Of a stretch of 64,000 nt of DNA, positions 62,689-64,000 are shown piece after piece. The DNA lies in the NCBI GenBank assembly GCA_035553375.1, contig DATNCY010000378.1:1-64000 (forward strand), written 5' to 3'. Below the pieces are notes generated by a model. That model was not told where the DNA came from. It made no database searches and was given only the letters and a program-made list of their open reading frames with translations. The position numbers were made by a program, and so were the translations under genes. The DNA is from JAJPHU01 sp035553375 (GTDB taxonomy: Bacteria; Planctomycetota; Planctomycetia; Gemmatales; Gemmataceae). Each line of letters opens with the position of its first letter. Within the stretch, counting starts at the first letter, position 1.

Positions 62689-63069
62689 ATCCTCTTTCAG
62701 CTATCCGCTGCCCGTTTGGCCTAAAGGAGACGCTTGTGGTCGGAGATTGCGAAGACGAAAGGAGCCGCGATGGGAAAAAGAGTTTCAGCGTTGATATACG
62801 GCTCAAAATACATGGTAGGTCTCACGGACCATTCAATCTCTTCACATGGTAAAGAGACGCTACGCCGGCCGTCAAGCGCAAATGCAACCGCGCATCTCCA
62901 CAAGTCTCCTCTTCTGGCTGGACGCTTCCTCCTCCGCGATTATTCACGGCTTCATTGTGTCAGGTGCCTGACGCCGTGGCTTTGTCTCGTGGGAATAAAT
63001 GCCCGCTGTCGTGGATCAAAGTAAAAGCGTAGTGTCCACTAACTTTGGCACATGCCAGGGAGACCAGCG
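62689..63069. other. Intergenic region, mostly without recognised features
   Basis: 381 bases between divergent tlpA-like and DUF2784 genes. A frame of 84 codons at 62770-63024 (+) has a good ribosome site (AAAGGAG) but an unconvincing, cysteine- and serine-rich sequence. I see no other structure. Confidence 0.5.
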
Positions 63070-63489
63070 ATGGGGTACGGCATTCTCGCGGATGGGATGG
63101 TGGCAATCCATGTAGCCTACGTGAGTTATGTGGTACTGGGTCAGTTGGCGATCTGGCTGGGGCTTGCGCTGGGCTGGCGGTGGGTGCGCAATCCGTGGTT
63201 CCGCTGGACGCATCTGATTATGATCGCCATCGTGGCGGGCGAAGCGCTGCTGGACATCACCTGCCCACTGACCCGCTGGGAGGGCGATTTGCGCCGGTTA
63301 GCCGGGCAACCGACGAGCGGAGAGTCGTTCGTGGGCCGTCTGCTGCATAGCCTCATCTTCGTGAACTGGTCGCCGTGGGTCATTAACTGTCTGCATGTCG
63401 GTTTCGCGTTACTGGTACTTGGTACATTTGTGCTGGCACCTCCTCGACGAGCCGCGGCGCTTGCCGGCCGTGCGGACAGACGCTCTTGA
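63070..63489 (+). CDS. DUF2784 inner-membrane protein
   Basis: 139 residues with three or four membrane helices. ADGMVAIHVAYVSYVVLGQL, then DITCPLTRWEGDLR and a final helix after NWSPWVINCLHVGFA fit DUF2784. Function unknown. ATG 63070 has GGGAG seven bases upstream. The 3' half and most of the gene overlap, in antisense, the long C-terminal frame of the gene on the other strand. Confidence 0.85.
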   Translation: MGYGILADGMVAIHVAYVSYVVLGQLAIWLGLALGWRWVRNPWFRWTHLIMIAIVAGEALLDITCPLTRWEGDLRRLAGQPTSGESFVGRLLHSLIFVNWSPWVINCLHVGFALLVLGTFVLAPPRRAAALAGRADRRS

Positions 63490-64000
63490 TCGCCATAAAG
63501 CTCCTCATACGCTTCCGAGTTTATCGGGTGATCCTTCTTTGGGAGAGGGGGGTGTTTCTCCAACTCGCGGATCAGTTCACGAAAGTCGTCGCGCGCACGC
63601 AGCGGATCGAATATCTTATCTTTTTGCAAGCGGGCGACATCGCGGAAACCACGAGTCGCTGCCCGGCGCAGTGCGGCGAGCGTCTCATGGAGGCAGGTAT
63701 CTCGTTCCGCCCGCTCGTCGGCCGTCAGGTCCGACTTGGCATCACCAATCTTGGCGGCGACAGCCGCCAGATCGTGCGCCACCCGAAACTGTTCCTCGGC
63801 ATCGTCCGGCCACAGCTTCGACCGCTCGCGCACGAGGTCGGCGGCGGTGCGCGTGTGCCCTAGGCGCAACTCGGCCTCAGTCAGCGTGGCCAGGGCGTGC
63901 GTCAGCGTTTCTCGATACGAGCGGATGCCCGAAGCGCGATGCACGGCGAGCCGAGCGTGATTGAGAGCTTCATGCAGCAGCGGAGGCACTTCCTCAGGAT
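63141..64000 (-). CDS. C-terminal part of a TPR/kinase-type protein, partial
   Basis: The gene enters from the right. Its first visible part is helical and TPR-like (HALATLTEAELRLGHTRTA, RRAATRGFRDVARLQKDKIFDPLRARDD), the end typical of planctomycete Ser/Thr kinases with repeat tails. After about residue EKHPPLPKKD (near 63530) the sequence becomes low-complexity, and the frame remains open, antisense through DUF2784, until 63141. The natural end is probably near 63480-63530 and the rest an antisense read-through of an open frame. The start lies outside the window. Confidence 0.6.
   Translation of the reverse strand, partial: PEEVPPLLHEALNHARLAVHRASGIRSYRETLTHALATLTEAELRLGHTRTAADLVRERSKLWPDDAEEQFRVAHDLAAVAAKIGDAKSDLTADERAERDTCLHETLAALRRAATRGFRDVARLQKDKIFDPLRARDDFRELIRELEKHPPLPKKDHPINSEAYEELYGDQERLSARPASAAARRGGASTNVPSTSNAKPTCRQLMTHGDQFTKMRLCSRRPTNDSPLVGCPANRRKSPSQRVSGQVMSSSASPATMAIIIRCVQRNHGLRTHRQPSASPSQIAN

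Noticed and set aside
62770..63024. Possible 84-residue gene with a good ribosome site
   Set aside because: The sequence has no protein-like pattern and lies in a divergent promoter region; kept only as a note in the intergenic entry.

Overview
The window looks like chromosome from a planctomycete, most probably of the Gemmata type. This rests on recognised gene families, not on any database search. It carries two very large secreted proteins that join a PVC-type dehydrogenase/propeller, HEAT repeats and a C-terminal CxxCH haem domain. It also carries a Tat-exported DUF1552 protein, Ser/Thr kinases with C-terminal membrane or repeat regions, MlrC (M81), ROK and Gfo/Idh/MocA proteins, and many hybrid histidine kinases. 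The DNA is GC-rich. I found no rRNA, tRNA or CRISPR array.

Layout. 1-5.7 kb: partial MATE exporter, S4 protein, nadA, CBM9-like protein, RRM protein, infA, a repeat block and a ROK repressor. 5.8-21.6 kb, all plus strand: an oxidoreductase with a clear operator, a double esterase, a ThuA/dehydrogenase/HEAT/cytochrome giant, a zinc-ribbon acyl carrier protein, a sulfotransferase-like gene, a class IV aminotransferase, and a GH81-GH116 beta-glucan/glucoside pair. 21.7-33.2 kb: mixed metabolism (kinase, AhpD-like, MlrC, deacetylase, MDR reductase, FKBP, a split TPP decarboxylase, a divergent glutamate-dehydrogenase-like protein). 33.3-40.4 kb, minus strand: a five-gene phosphorelay operon. 40.5-51.9 kb: a YbaK-receiver fusion, RtcB split by a homing-endonuclease intein, a DUF4365 pair, DUF1552 and the second giant PVC protein. 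52-55.4 kb, minus strand: a compact three-gene operon of a TetR-isocyanide synthase fusion, a PvcB-like Fe/2-oxoglutarate oxygenase and a UbiA prenyltransferase. 55.5-64 kb: aroB, an aspartyl protease, dprA, an adenylate cyclase, a secreted thioredoxin-type cluster, DUF2784 and the 3' end of a kinase-like gene.

Two things stand out. First, the 52.0-55.4 kb operon predicts an isonitrile natural product whose key enzyme is fused to its own TetR-type regulator. Second, a 501-bp unit with 36-bp perfect terminal inverted repeats encloses a GxxExxY (PD-(D/E)xK) gene. It sits between the sulfotransferase and aminotransferase genes, and a gene-less relative with the same repeat core lies just after nadA. 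Together they suggest a nuclease-linked mobile repeat with a MITE-like derivative.

The window is also rich in palindromes. One family based on AGCCCGSAGCGCCAGC has about nine copies at gene ends. A second family has invaded one coding sequence in frame and supplies the stop codon of another. All four gaps of the phosphorelay operon carry an inverted repeat, and each is different.
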